NCBI GenBank assembly: GCA_902651635.1
Contig: CACRSC010000054.1
Coordinates: forward strand, 1 to 64,000
Origin: Mastigamoeba balamuthi
Taxonomy: Eukaryota; Evosea; Mastigamoebida; Mastigamoebidae
DNA length: 64,000 nt
Reading direction: 5' to 3'
Positions 22,736-32,642 of the stretch are shown here, one piece after another. The notes beneath the pieces are model-generated. The model did not search any database. It was given only the letters and a program-made list of their open reading frames with translations, and was not told where the DNA came from. Every line of letters starts with the position of its first letter. Within the stretch, counting starts at the first letter, position 1. The translations under genes were made by a program, and so were the position numbers.

Positions 22736-24115
22736 ATGAAGGATGATGATGATGCTGATGAGGACAGCATGGCAGATGATGGCACCACGAGTCAAGCCCC
22801 AACTGCAACAGGGCAGAAGAAGACCACAACACATCGAAGCAGTGAGTTTTATTCATCCCTGATCCATTACAATGACTGTCTAACAGCATGCACCCCCAGG
22901 CCAAGAAAGACGTGGGATGCTAATGAAAAGCCCAGTGGAAAGGTCACCCCAGTTGCACCTCCTGTCAAGCCAATTTGGCACAGAGGAGGCACAGGTGCTT
23001 AACAATGGGGAGTGGCAGTGCACCATCAACGAGGGAGACACGATTGGCCACAATGCCCACTGCGACTACTTCATGAAGGTGTTCGTATTAAGGAAGGAGT
23101 TCATAGTAACAGCTGTGGCCACTGCAGCAGCAGCACCCCACCGGGAGTGGCCATGAATGCCAGACGCCAGGGGCTTCTGGGTTACCACAGGGGATGCCAT
23201 CACGCTGTGGTACTTTAGTAACAGGCCCCTTGTCATCACAGCCCTGTTCAAGAGACGCGACAACAAGGAAGGTGACGTGAACTTGCGCTTCACCTCATGG
23301 GTGAGAGAGAGAGAGCACTGGCAGAGCTGACGAACCTGCCGCCAAACACCACCAAGTTGTCAAAGTTCGCCACGATCGACAACCCCGGGTGGGCCTTCAT
23401 ATTGCAGATCACCGGGCATACGAGCTCGGTGTCTGACCCCCTGTACTGCAATGTGCACGAGTGGTTCAGGTGCCACATCGCTGTGACAGGCACTGGAAGA
23501 TCATGCCAACCGGATCCTGCTAATTTTACTGAGACACAGCAGCCACCACTGCTGATAGACAACCCGCTGCTGCACAATGGGACGATGGTGCTCCTTCCTC
23601 TGACTGGACCTGTTGTGGTGGATCAGGCAACATTGCAGGCCCCACCGCAGCAGTTAGGGAGAATGTCCAGTGGGGCAGCAGGAATATCAGTGTGGGGCGA
23701 TAAGTTCGGCTTTGCCCTTCTGCAGCAGAACGCCTCCATGTTGTCAGTGTTGGCGAACACAGCGATGCAGTCGTCAGCATCAATTGACAAGCTCATGCAG
23801 TCCGTGACCGACACCTGCAGGGCGAGTGCAGAGGCTACCAGGTCCAGCACGGAGGTGGCCAGTGCAGCCGCCGTTGCTGCAAAAAGCGCCGCCGATGCCG
23901 CGGCATAAGCAGTTGCTCTAGGAAAGACGCACGCAGCGGCGATCATCCAGCTACAGTAGACGTTCACCGGCGTCCTCAAGTCCATGACGGCCGACTTCAA
24001 CCAGACCCTGCAGAGGCAGATTGAGGGCACTGGTAAGGAGCGGGATGCTGCCGACAAATACCTCGCACACCTTGGCACGATCATCGGAAAGTTCGCCCCC
24101 GGGAACAAGTGAGGG
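22736..24115 (+). pseudogene. Decayed protein-coding region of unknown family
   Basis: Protein-like reading frames follow each other along the plus strand. The longest clean piece is 23297-23908, with an Ala/Ser/Thr-rich helical C terminus, and coding-like sequence continues to a final stop near 24113. The region carries several breaks (about four), so it looks like a fossil. The N-terminal part is acidic and low-complexity; the middle part looks beta-rich. I do not recognise the family, and it could derive from a mobile element, a virus or a lost host gene. GC is higher than in the island just upstream. Confidence 0.4.
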
Positions 24116-24744
24116 CAACTGCCCTCTCGGTCTCCCTCAACCACCTCACGCCCGGCTCTCGCTGGCTCTCACAAGCGCGTGAAAACGCCCAGCACACACC
24201 GTCGCGGGCCCGGGAATAAACTGTGGCGGTGCTCCGCCGTCTTGATTCTTACTGACGTAAATCTCCGGTAAAAACCGGGAGAAAATAATCGGCTGACCAG
24301 CACTGCATTGGGGGGGGGGGGGAAGAGCTGCAGGGGATTCTGAAAAGACGGCTTTCTGTTGGTGGTTCATAAATACAACCATTCGTCTCCTTTCGTACTC
24401 CTATCCAGAACATCGCAATGATGAGGTGTATGCAATAACTCCAAATCAAATACTTGTTGTTCTCTTCTGCACTGTCGTCTCATTTCTTCCCAGAACCTTG
24501 ATACGCTGATGGACCAATTCCTGGGCAGGGTCTCCGATCAGTGCTACCTCACATTATTGCGGAAGTCTTTGTTGACATAAGGGAGCAATTGATAGACCTG
24601 CCCAACCCATCTAAGACTGCAATTGTTGACACGTTGCCAGAGGGCAGTATCACCGTTTCCCCCGTTCCTGTGTGTTGGGTATCCCGCAAGTGGGCAGCTC
24701 ACCAATATGCAATTATACGGTGCCCACTGGGGCGATCCGGCCCA
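24116..24744. other. Intergenic region with poly-G run
   Basis: About 630 bases downstream of the decayed coding region and of the convergent alcohol dehydrogenase stop. A 13-base G run lies at 24310-24322. No convincing ORF, RNA gene or repeat is seen. Confidence 0.3.
24310..24322. repeat. Poly-G run
   Basis: A 13-base uninterrupted G homopolymer in the gap between the decayed coding region and the alcohol dehydrogenase gene; likely to be length-variable. Confidence 0.9.
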
Positions 24745-25821
24745 TCACTGGCTCTTGATGGAACTCATGTCGATGGAGAACCTGTACTTGACGTCGCACT
24801 TGATCATCCTCTCGTACGCCTCGTTGATCTTCTGCATCGGTATCACCTCCACGTCCGCCGTCACGTTGTGCTTGCCGCAGAAGTCCAGCATCTCCTGCGT
24901 CTCGGCGATTCCCCCGATCATCGACCCCCCGATGCTCTTCTTCCCCATCAGCAGCGAGAACGCGCCCACCGCGAGCGGCTTGCTCGGGGCTCCGACCAGC
25001 GTGATCCTCCCGGCGACGCACAGCAGCCCGATCAGCGCGTTGACGTCGTGGTCCGCCGAGACGGTGTCGAGGATGAAGTCCAGCGACCCCGCCCTCTTCT
25101 TCATCTCCTCCGCGTCGGTCGTCAGCACCACCTCGTGGGCGCCCAGCTGCAGCGCGTCGTCCCTCTTCTTCGCCGAGTGCGTCAGCACCACGACGTGCGC
25201 CCCCATCGCGCGCGCGAACTTGACGCCCATGTGGCCGAGGCCCCCGAGCCCCACGATGCCGACGCGCATCCCCTGCTTGACGCCCGCAGCGCGCAGGGGC
25301 GAGTACGTCGTGATGCCCGCGCAGAGCAGCGGGGCCACGCCGGGGAGGCTGAGGTTGCCGGGGACCGAGAGCACAAAGTGCTCGTCGACGACGACGCTGG
25401 CCGAGTAGCCGCCGAACGTCGTCCCGCCGAGGTGCTTGTCGGGCGAGTTGTACGTGAAGGTGGCGGCCGGGCAGAACTGCTCTGTGTGCGCGTGGCAGAC
25501 GGGGCACGTGCGGTCCGAGTCGACCATGCAGCCCACGCCCACGAGGTCGCCGACCTTGTGCCTGGACACCTGCGAGCCCACGGCGACGACGCGGCCTACG
25601 ATCTCGTGGCCGGGCACGCACGGGTAGACCGTCGGCATCGCCGCGTGCCAGTCGTCGCGGACCGTGTGGACGTCCGAGTGGCAGACGCCGCAGTAGAGGA
25701 TGTCGATCTCGACGTCGCGCGCCGTGGGGTGGCGGCGGCGGATGGTCGTCGGGGCCAGCGGCGACGACGACGACGCTGCAGAGTACGCCCTGACCTCGGA
25801 GCTGTTGCTGTTCTGTGCCAT
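24745..25821 (-). CDS. Zinc-type alcohol dehydrogenase (CAD/YahK-like), single exon
   Basis: A 358-residue frame starting MAQNSNSSEVRAYSA at ATG 25821. A longer frame to 25893 begins at GTG and is not needed. Catalytic zinc site: YCGVCHSDVH and CVPGHEIVG. NADP-binding Rossmann motif: GIVGLGGLGHMGVKFA. These place it in the cinnamyl-alcohol/YahK branch of medium-chain dehydrogenases, which interconvert primary alcohols and aldehydes using NADP(H) in the cytosol. In the structural zinc loop (GCMVDSDRTCPVCHAHTEQFC) the first of four expected Cys is Asp, so that zinc may be held by Asp or be weak. The gene is unusual here in having no intron. Confidence 0.92.
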   Translation of the reverse strand: MAQNSNSSEVRAYSAASSSSPLAPTTIRRRHPTARDVEIDILYCGVCHSDVHTVRDDWHAAMPTVYPCVPGHEIVGRVVAVGSQVSRHKVGDLVGVGCMVDSDRTCPVCHAHTEQFCPAATFTYNSPDKHLGGTTFGGYSASVVVDEHFVLSVPGNLSLPGVAPLLCAGITTYSPLRAAGVKQGMRVGIVGLGGLGHMGVKFARAMGAHVVVLTHSAKKRDDALQLGAHEVVLTTDAEEMKKRAGSLDFILDTVSADHDVNALIGLLCVAGRITLVGAPSKPLAVGAFSLLMGKKSIGGSMIGGIAETQEMLDFCGKHNVTADVEVIPMQKINEAYERMIKCDVKYRFSIDMSSIKSQ

Positions 25822-26235
25822 CTGCGCTGGGTGGTTGCTTGCCTGTCGGTGCTGTTGGTTGTTGTGGAGTGACCAGCCAGCGCCCAGTGACACCCTTTAT
25901 CTGTGGTCCCGCCACGTCACCAATCCCTTTCTTTTCCGATGACTCAGAAATGCAGCATTTTCCTCGACAAAATGGACCCTTGGTGCGCGCTGAGGGTGGC
26001 TCGTCGCCCGTCTCATCTCGCTGTTTGCCGCCCAGGCTCGCTTTTGCTCAGTGGCGGCTGCCCTCGGCGATGGCGTTGCGACCGAATTGACAACGAGATA
26101 CCGGTACCCACAGCAGAAAATGCAGCACTTCTGACTCATCGGCTGACAAGATTCATCAAAAGCACGGCGGCCCAATGACGACTACTTCTCAAGTGCCTCG
26201 TGAACTCCCAGGTTCCATCCCCCAACCGTGCAGCG
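25822..26235. promoter_or_regulatory. Divergent gap between alcohol dehydrogenase and acyltransferase
   Basis: 414 bases between two divergent start codons, so the promoters of both genes are expected here. It contains two similar patches, near 25940-25960 and 26110-26140, each with a short GACTCAgAAaTGCAGcA-type string (one direct, one in reverse-complement sense). No ORF of convincing composition is seen. An alternative ATG at 26175 would need an implausibly short intron to reach the acyltransferase frame. Confidence 0.35.
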
Positions 26236-27625
26236 ATGGAGAGCGCAGTCTACCACCTGAGCCAGAACGAGGGCGTGCTCAACCAGTTCAACTACAGCCA
26301 GATCGCCGCGTGGTCCGTCGTCGCGGGGCCCGGGGTGCAGACGCTCACGCGAGACGCCCTCGCACGTGCCTGCGCCGCTGTCGCGCACCGCCACCCGCTC
26401 GTGCGCGGACGGCGCAGCACCACGAGGCCCTTCGAGATAGCCCTGACGGACGACTGCACGGTCCCCGTCACCCTCCAGCGCTGCGGCGGCCGCGCGGAGG
26501 CCTGGCGCGAGTACCTGAGACAGGTCAAGTGAGTTGCCGTCGTTGGACAGCGCAGCTCGGGCCCCCTGCTCACTCTCGCCGATGCAGGGACGTTGAGTGG
26601 GACAGCGAGTACATGCTGCAGGTCGACGCGTACCAGTACGAGGACGCCAACAATGGCGCCCACGTCGCCCTTATCCTCCACACGAACCATGCGGTGGCCG
26701 ACGGGTTCGCCGTGCAGGTGATCCTGCGTGACCTCGTCTGCGCGCTCGACGGCAGGGCTCTGGAGCCCCAGCCCACTCCGAGGCCCTTCTACGAGCGCTT
26801 CCCCGACCTGCACGACAACACCGTGAGCGAGCAGCAGTGGAACGTGCTCTCCAAAAACGCCTCGGAGCGCGTCAGGGAGGTCCGCGGCCTGCCCATGTGC
26901 AACGCCCATTTCCACACGTTCAGCGAGGCCGAGACGACAGCCATTGTCAAGGTCCGGCAGCCGCCGTCTGCCCTCGACGCTCATGCGTTTGCTCCCCGCA
27001 GGCGTCCAAGGCCCACGGGGTCACAGTCACCGCGCTGCTGATGGCCGCGGGGTCGCTCGGGGCTGAGCGCGCCGACATCAACTTCGCTGTGGTCGTCACC
27101 GTGCGCCCGCCCTCGGCCAGCAGCGAGGTGTCGTACTCGGTGACGATCATGCCGCTGGAGCGGGCAGCGCTGCCCCCGCCGCCCGCGACCAAAGAGAAGA
27201 CGTGGGAAGCCGCCCGCATGTTCGCAGGCGTCGTGCACGGCAAGCTGGCACGCGGTGAGCACCTCAAGTCGCGCATGGCCGTCGACATGTACCGCGGGCT
27301 GGCGGCGCCCGTCGTCGATGCCCCCGAGTGCGGTGTCTACCACGCGGACAGGCCCGCGTACATGAGCGTGTCCAGCATGGGCGTCTTCGACAAGAACCTG
27401 GCGCTGCCCGCAGAGGTCGCCGCGAGGTGGTCGATCGACGAGATCGCGGTGACGTGCTGCAACTACGTGGCACTCAGCCCGCCGAACCTGTTCTGCTTCA
27501 CTTACCGCGGCAGGCTCACCGTCGTCTGCACCAGCACGTGCCCTCCCGTCGCACCCGCCAACTCCGAGAGGTTCTTCGAGAGAGTCATCGGCCTGATGAC
27601 CTCGTCGTGCTCTCCTGCGATATAA
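26236..27625 (+). CDS. HxxxD acyltransferase (alcohol acetyltransferase/condensation-domain fold), 3 exons
   Basis: Exons 26236-26528, 26588-26951 and 27002-27625 encode 426 aa from MESAVYHLSQNEGV. The active-site motif HTNHAVADGFA gives H132 and D136, the HxxxD(G) signature of the BAHD/condensation/alcohol-acetyltransferase superfamily. The C-terminal half carries ITF-like beta segments (SVSSMGVFDKN and IAVTCCNYVALSPPNLFCFT) comparable to the region that completes the channel in these enzymes. The likely reaction is acyl transfer from CoA to an alcohol or amine; the substrate cannot be read from sequence. Both introns have standard GT donors (the first is GTGAGT). It lacks signal peptide and membrane segments, so it is probably cytosolic. 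Confidence 0.72.
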
Positions 27626-27913
27626 CCAACTGTGTTCCCTGGACTTCATGGGCAATTTCACTGAATAGGATCTCTTAATATGGCTGCCCTGTGCCATACA
27701 AGTACAGCGAAAATGTACTTTTTGCGCATCCACCTCTAACAGAGCTGAGTTCCGATGATTTATAATTGCTTGCATCGCTTTGTTCGAGGTTCCTGATATT
27801 ACAGCAAAGATGGATAGTGCCACTGCTGCAGATCATTGGACTAATGGACTTATGGTGCGGAGTGCAATGTTCTCGCGGTATCCGCAGTGCTCTAATTTTG
27901 GCGATTTCTGCCG

Positions 27914-29760
27914 ATGGAGGCGGAGTCTTCCGCGCCTGCGGCCGCTGCAGGCGTCCCGCACTTCTCCATCACCCTCGCTGGCGTCGACCACCTCGACACG
28001 CCGCGGTCTCGCGTGCTGCAATCTCTCTCGGACACGGCGGTGCGGATGATGGACCTGAGTTTCAGTGCAGCCTGCGCAGCCACCGTCAAGGGCCAGTCAG
28101 TGGCGGCCTCGTGCATCGACGTGGACTCGGCCTACGACTCGCTTCTCGAGCTCTGCGAGATGGCCAAGACGGAGACGGGGCAGGGCACCGACCTGGTGCT
28201 CTCGCACGCGGACAGCGCGGGCTCGGCCCTCGACGCAGCCACAGCAGACGAGTCCAAAGGCCAGCAATTGACTTGCGATTGGGCCGTCTGAATTGAACGA
28301 ACGCTGCGTGCAGTTGACTTCACCGAGCTGGCCAAGGCAGCGGAGAGCATGCTGGCGGCGCTCGAGGCCATGGCGTCGCTCCTGCACGAGAGCGAAGTCC
28401 ACGAGATCGCCGTCATCGGGGCGAGGGTCCAGGCGGCCCTCGACGCCGCCGACGCTGTGGTCGACGACGACGAGCGGTGCTGGGATGCAATCAGCGACCT
28501 CGAGGCGGCGCTGCAGCAGCGGTCGTCGCGGTGTGGCGCCGCCTCTGTCAAGCAGAGCATTGCCGAGTCTCTGCAGAGCATCCGAGTCACCGCAGACGCG
28601 CTCTACGATGCAATGCAGCTTGTCGACGACGAGGAGGGAACGCTGGATAAGGCAATCGACAAGCTGTGCGACGTGCTCGAGGGCGTCATGGACTGCGTGG
28701 GCAAGGCGGAGGAGATCTCTGTCAACGCCGACACGGACGACTCGATCGACGAGCTTAACGCGGCCTTCTTCGACGTGAGGGCGCACCCGCACACATAACA
28801 TCACATAACAAGCCTACCCGCCCCCCACTAGGACCTTGCAGATGGACTTGATGAGTCTGAAGAGGAGGACGGCGGTCAGGCGCCCAGCGGCGATGCCAAG
28901 GGTGGCGCCAGCACGACCTCGGATGTGCCGATCGAGCGACAGGCCTCTGCGAGCTCGTGTCCCGCGGCCATCCGAAAGGTCGATGAGCTGAGGAGCAGTA
29001 CCGCCAGGCGGCCAGTCCAGAGCGCACCGCCGGGGCGGCGCAAGCCCGGGTCGCCTCCGCACGGTCGGGAATCCGGGAGGGCGAGGACGCCGTCCGCCGG
29101 GCGCACTGCGTGGGCAGACTGGACCACTGCAGAGAGGACTGCCCGGTCGCCGTCGCCTGTCCGCAGGCCCAAGCCGCGCACGTGGCTGAAGCGCAGGCCC
29201 TCTTCAGGTACCAGAATCCGCCCGACGCAATTGCCCGACTCACCCGCCCGGTCCAAGCGATGGCGATTCCGCCTCCTCAGCCACCCAGCCCCCGCACACT
29301 TGCTGAGGAGAAGCGCAGGAAGGCACAGGCAGCGAAAGAGGCCTTCAGCAGGTGCTCCGTCTCCCTCAAGAGCGCGCCGACTCACGATACTCGGCAACTC
29401 GCCAACAGATGGCTGAGGCGGAAAACCGAGCAGAGGCGAAGGGAGGAGCTCAAGGAGAGGGCGCAGAAGGAGCGTCTGAGGCGAAAGAAGCATGTGGCCC
29501 AGCCGGCGCAGGACCAGTACCTCCGCGAGCAGGGCTGGGACCTGCACGTCGTGGCACTGCCCACGCAGCGGCCCCGGCACCCGCCCTGCGCGGCCGTTCT
29601 CAACACGGCGAACCCCGCCGTCAGCTTCGAGATCCTCCACGAGAAGGCCAGGAGCGCGTACAGGCCCAAGCTGCCCCCGCTGCGAGCCCCGCGGACGCTC
29701 TCGGCCAAGGAGAGAGACCGTGTGTTCCACGAGACCTACGCGCCCGCCCACACCCCGTGA
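27914..29760 (+). CDS. Unrecognised protein with helical N-terminal half and basic coiled coil, 4 exons
   Basis: Exons 27914-28259, 28314-28774, 28832-29207 and 29258-29760 give 561 aa. The N-terminal 270 residues are Ala/Asp/Glu/Ser-rich helices with a repeated flavour (AALEAMASLLHESE; AVVDDDERCWDAISDLEAAL; DALYDAMQLVDDEE), like a helical bundle. A basic, Pro/Arg-rich linker follows, then a strongly charged coiled coil (TEQRRREELKERAQKERLRR) and a Pro-rich tail. I recognise no family; the charge pattern would suit a cytoskeletal or scaffold protein, but that is a guess. Intron 1 (28260-28313) uses a GC donor (AAAG, GCCAGC). The last intron, ending in AAG, is the weakest junction. Confidence 0.6.
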
Positions 29761-30441
29761 CAGGGAAAACAGTTGGTTTCGCGTTCGCGCTGTGGACAAT
29801 GCAGCGCACAGCAACCGCCGTCGCACACAAAAGCCGGTCTCCATTCAGGAGGGCGCTTTTGCACCTTTCTCAGGAAAAGGAGGAGAATGCGGTGACAGAT
29901 TGCAGTTGCGCAATTGACAGGGAGTTGCAACTGCGGGTACCAACGACGCTCGCTGTCCGTCCCCCCGCCAGAGAGCGAGGGTGAAGGCCGCTGGGCAGAT
30001 CCGGGGGTGTGCGGCCGAGCAGCACACCGGGCGTGGGGGTCAGCGGGGTGCCAGGCCGCAGTAGGGCTCGCGGAGGCCCACGAGGCAATGCAGTGGATTT
30101 CCAACTAGCCTTAATGAAACTCTGCGCGCATTCGAGAATTGCATGTGGGGGCCCGCACGCCGTGTTCCCGCACCGCGATGTGTGCGCGCTCTACCACGCG
30201 CGGGCTCTGGGCGGTGCCCGATGGCCTCTGGTTGCGCCCAGTTGCAGTTCTTTATTGCTCAGAGGCAAAAGGCGTCCCTCATATGGCAGAATCGAAATAG
30301 TCGAACAGGGTAGCGTTGTATTTGGGTCTGTGCGCCTGCCCTGCGGGGGGCTCGCGCTTCTCGGCAGTGTCGGGGGGAGGGTAAGCGAATACAGTTGTGC
30401 CTCTGGAGGGCGCGGAGGGGAGCGGCGGCCACCCGGGGCGC
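29761..30441. other. Intergenic region
   Basis: 680 bases between the stops of two convergent genes. Open frames present on both strands are low-complexity and overlap each other. I see no RNA gene, repeat or conserved motif that I can support. Confidence 0.3.
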
Positions 30442-30786
30442 TCAACAAATCAACAGCCGGGCGTAGCGGCCAAAGTTGGGCGACGACTCGTCGGGCACGA
30501 ACACGAACCAGCGCAGGTGCTTGGGCGACGCGCACGGCTCCGCGGGGTGCGCCCCAGTCTCGCACTGCTCTGCGTCTGCGCGGGCAGGGGGGGTGGGGGC
30601 CGCGTCAGGGTGCGGCCCCAGGCGTGCGGGGAAGAAAAAACGACGGAATACTGTGGGGGAAGATGTGGGGGCGGGACGCTGACCTCTGGGCGGGCTCAGC
30701 TGCTGGCACAGCGCCTCGCTGCTGCTCCGGGGGCGCTGGGGCAGCGCCACGAACTTGAGGTTGAACGACTGGCCGCGGCTCTGCAT
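30442..30786 (-). CDS. Small unrecognised protein, 78 aa, 2 exons
   Basis: Exons 30786-30684 and 30575-30442 join in phase (AGA G / AC GCA) to give a 78-residue protein that begins MQSRGQSFNLKFVALPQRP and ends HLRWFVFVPDESSPNFGRYA plus a short tail. The frame starts at an ATG, uses a GT donor and a CGCAG acceptor, and ends in TGA. The C-terminal segment looks like one or two beta strands. I recognise no family, and a longer version with more 5' exons is possible. Confidence 0.4.
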   Translation of the reverse strand: MQSRGQSFNLKFVALPQRPRSSSEALCQQLSPPRGQRPAPTSSPTVFRRFFFPARLGPHPDAAPTPPARADAEQCETGAHPAEPCASPKHLRWFVFVPDESSPNFGRYARLLIC

Positions 30787-31145
30787 CGGGTTGCGGTGCT
30801 ACTGGCTCTGTGTTTGCTGAGGACACGTGGGAGGGGTCAGACGCGCTGCCTCCACTCTGGGCTTCGTTTAAAAAGTGAAGGCCGTTTACTTTTCTTGCAC
30901 AAAGCGGGCGAATCAGCCCGCTCGGGGTCCAGCGAATCTTCCTGACAGGAAATGCAAGTATTCTGTGGAATTGCGACACTTCTCCAATAGCGTAGCGCTG
31001 CGCTCAACTAAAGCCGCAACCGGTTTTGGCGCGTGCTGCGGGCAAAGAGGAACATGCAGAGGCAGTCGGAACACCGGTCCCCCCGCTTTCGTGTTGGCAG
31101 TTTTTGTGGGGGTGGTGGGTGTAGGTAGAGTGGTTGCAGTTGGGT
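30787..31145. other. Intergenic region
   Basis: 359 bases between the start of the 78-aa gene and the stop of the syntaxin gene. No convincing ORF or RNA gene is visible; a pyrimidine-rich stretch (minus strand) precedes the small gene. Confidence 0.3.
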
Positions 31146-32302
31146 TTAGAGATAAACGGCCGCGAGGACGACGAGAATGAGGAGCACAATCAATATGCCG
31201 ATCAGGATGTACGACCCCTTGGCTGCAGCCACAACCCCCCTGTCAGCAGCTGTCCCAAGACCCGCAACAGAGCCGGTGGGGAAGCGGGAGAACCGGGGGG
31301 AGAAGCGTGCCTTTGGTCTGCTCGAGGAGCTTGTCGAGGCGCTTCTTGGTGACCACGAGGCGCGAGTTGGTCGTCTCGACCTTGTGGTCCAGGTCGCCGA
31401 GCAGCCTGCCCTGCGCGTCGAGCTCGTCGGCCATCACGTTGCCCATCTCGCCGATCTGCACGATCGTGTGCGAGAGCTGGTCCAGCTTCCCGTCCTGGTG
31501 CTCGATGATTTGCTGCGTGGCCACGCGGGCACGATATCAGGATTTGCTGGAATCGGGAATATCGGCAGATCCTCCCTGGGACAGGGGAGAGAGAGGCGGG
31601 CGCACTGCCTGGGCCTGCTGCTGGCCCTCGAGGAACTGCTGGTTGCTCTCCTCGATGTACTCGTCCAGCTTCGTGAACTTCCCGGGCTCGCGCTTCTTCA
31701 TCAACAACTGTAGGGATCATCATGCACGTCATCAGAAATACGTCACCTCTCCCAGATAGAGGTATCTTCTGTCCTGGAATCTACCCCCACCCCCCATCCG
31801 TCCAAGCCAATCGGCCAGTCCAGAGTTGTGCGCACCGAGCGGGAGTTCGCGTGGGCCTTGTCGCGCGACTCGGGGTTCTCGATCTCTGCGCGCACGCGCT
31901 GGAGGGACTCGCGGGTCTGCGTGATGAAGCGCTTGCGGTTGTCGATCTCGGCCGTCTCGATCTTGAACTTGGCCCTGTTCTGCTCGACGATGCGGACCGT
32001 CTCCTCCAGGTCCTGCAGGTCGTACTCGATGTTGGCCGCCTTGCCCGTGATCTCCTTCCCCAGCGCCGCGAAGTCCTGGCTGTCCGAGCCCGACTCGAGC
32101 ATGCGCGTCCACTGCTGGTACTGCGCCATCATCGCCTCGAGGTTCTGCTCCACCTCGCTGGGGGCCCCCCGCGTCGGTTATCGGGGTCAGCACGCGGCGG
32201 GTTTCAGACGCGTCGCGGCGCGTCTGGCGCGGGGGGGACGCCGGGTGCGCACCTCCGGACCACGTTGAAGGGGTCCTGGGCTTGGAATGTAGGCGCCGCC
32301 AT
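31146..32302 (-). CDS. Syntaxin-6-type Qc SNARE, 5 exons
   Basis: Exons 32302-32253, 32157-31836, 31707-31606, 31512-31311 and 31222-31146 give 250 aa. The N-terminal syntaxin-6 domain reads QDPFNVVRSEVEQNLE, IEYDLQDLEETVRIVE and DNRKRFITQTRESLQ. The SNARE helix (about 152-220) runs from QQIIEHQDGKLDQLSH through ADELDAQGRLLGDLDHKVE, and the C-terminal anchor is SYILIGILIVLLILVVLAAV. Syntaxin-6/SYP61 proteins drive fusion between trans-Golgi and endosomes. Intron 4 (31310-31223) uses a GC donor (AAAG, GCACGC), which is needed to join TKA to KGSYIL. Exon 3 could end 3 nt earlier at another GC. Confidence 0.9.
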
Positions 32303-32642
32303 GTCGTGCCCGCCGCCGCTGCGAAGAGGTGGTCCACCTACCTTGCGAGATATTCGGGGAATCTGGTACAGATACTCGAATCCGGCCCTAATTCTGTTTC
32401 CGGCCTTGACATCAGCAATAGTGCTCGCTGCTGTACACACGGTGCAAAGCTGGCATCCCGCAGGTTTAAGCCCCAAGTGCAGGTCCGTCCTGGCTCCTGA
32501 GAGAATCTGGGAAAACAGATACTATTCATCAATCTGACCCGCTCCCGGAAACCGACACGCGCATGAGTACTGCTGCGACCCGCTGCCCCCACAGCCGCCC
32601 GCTCACGCGCGCCCCCCCGCCCCCGCCACCCGCCAGAGGGCG
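32303..32642. other. Gap containing the unresolved 5' end of the GT10 gene
   Basis: 340 bases between the divergent syntaxin start and the readable part of the fucosyltransferase frame. An ATG at 32563 opens a Pro/Arg-rich frame that is not in phase with the downstream signal-anchor sequence. Possible 3' splice sites occur at about 32594 and 32634, so one short first exon is probably hidden here. Confidence 0.35.

Noticed and set aside
20491-24115. Viral or Polinton-type element
   Set aside because: No capsid, integrase, polymerase, protease or terminal repeat was recognised, so the origin is left open.
25822-25893. 24-residue N-terminal extension of the alcohol dehydrogenase
   Set aside because: It begins at GTG; the first ATG (25821) fits the family's usual N terminus.
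26175-26235. Upstream ATG at 26175 as the acyltransferase start
   Set aside because: It is out of phase and would need an intron of about 24 nt; ATG 26236 is in frame.
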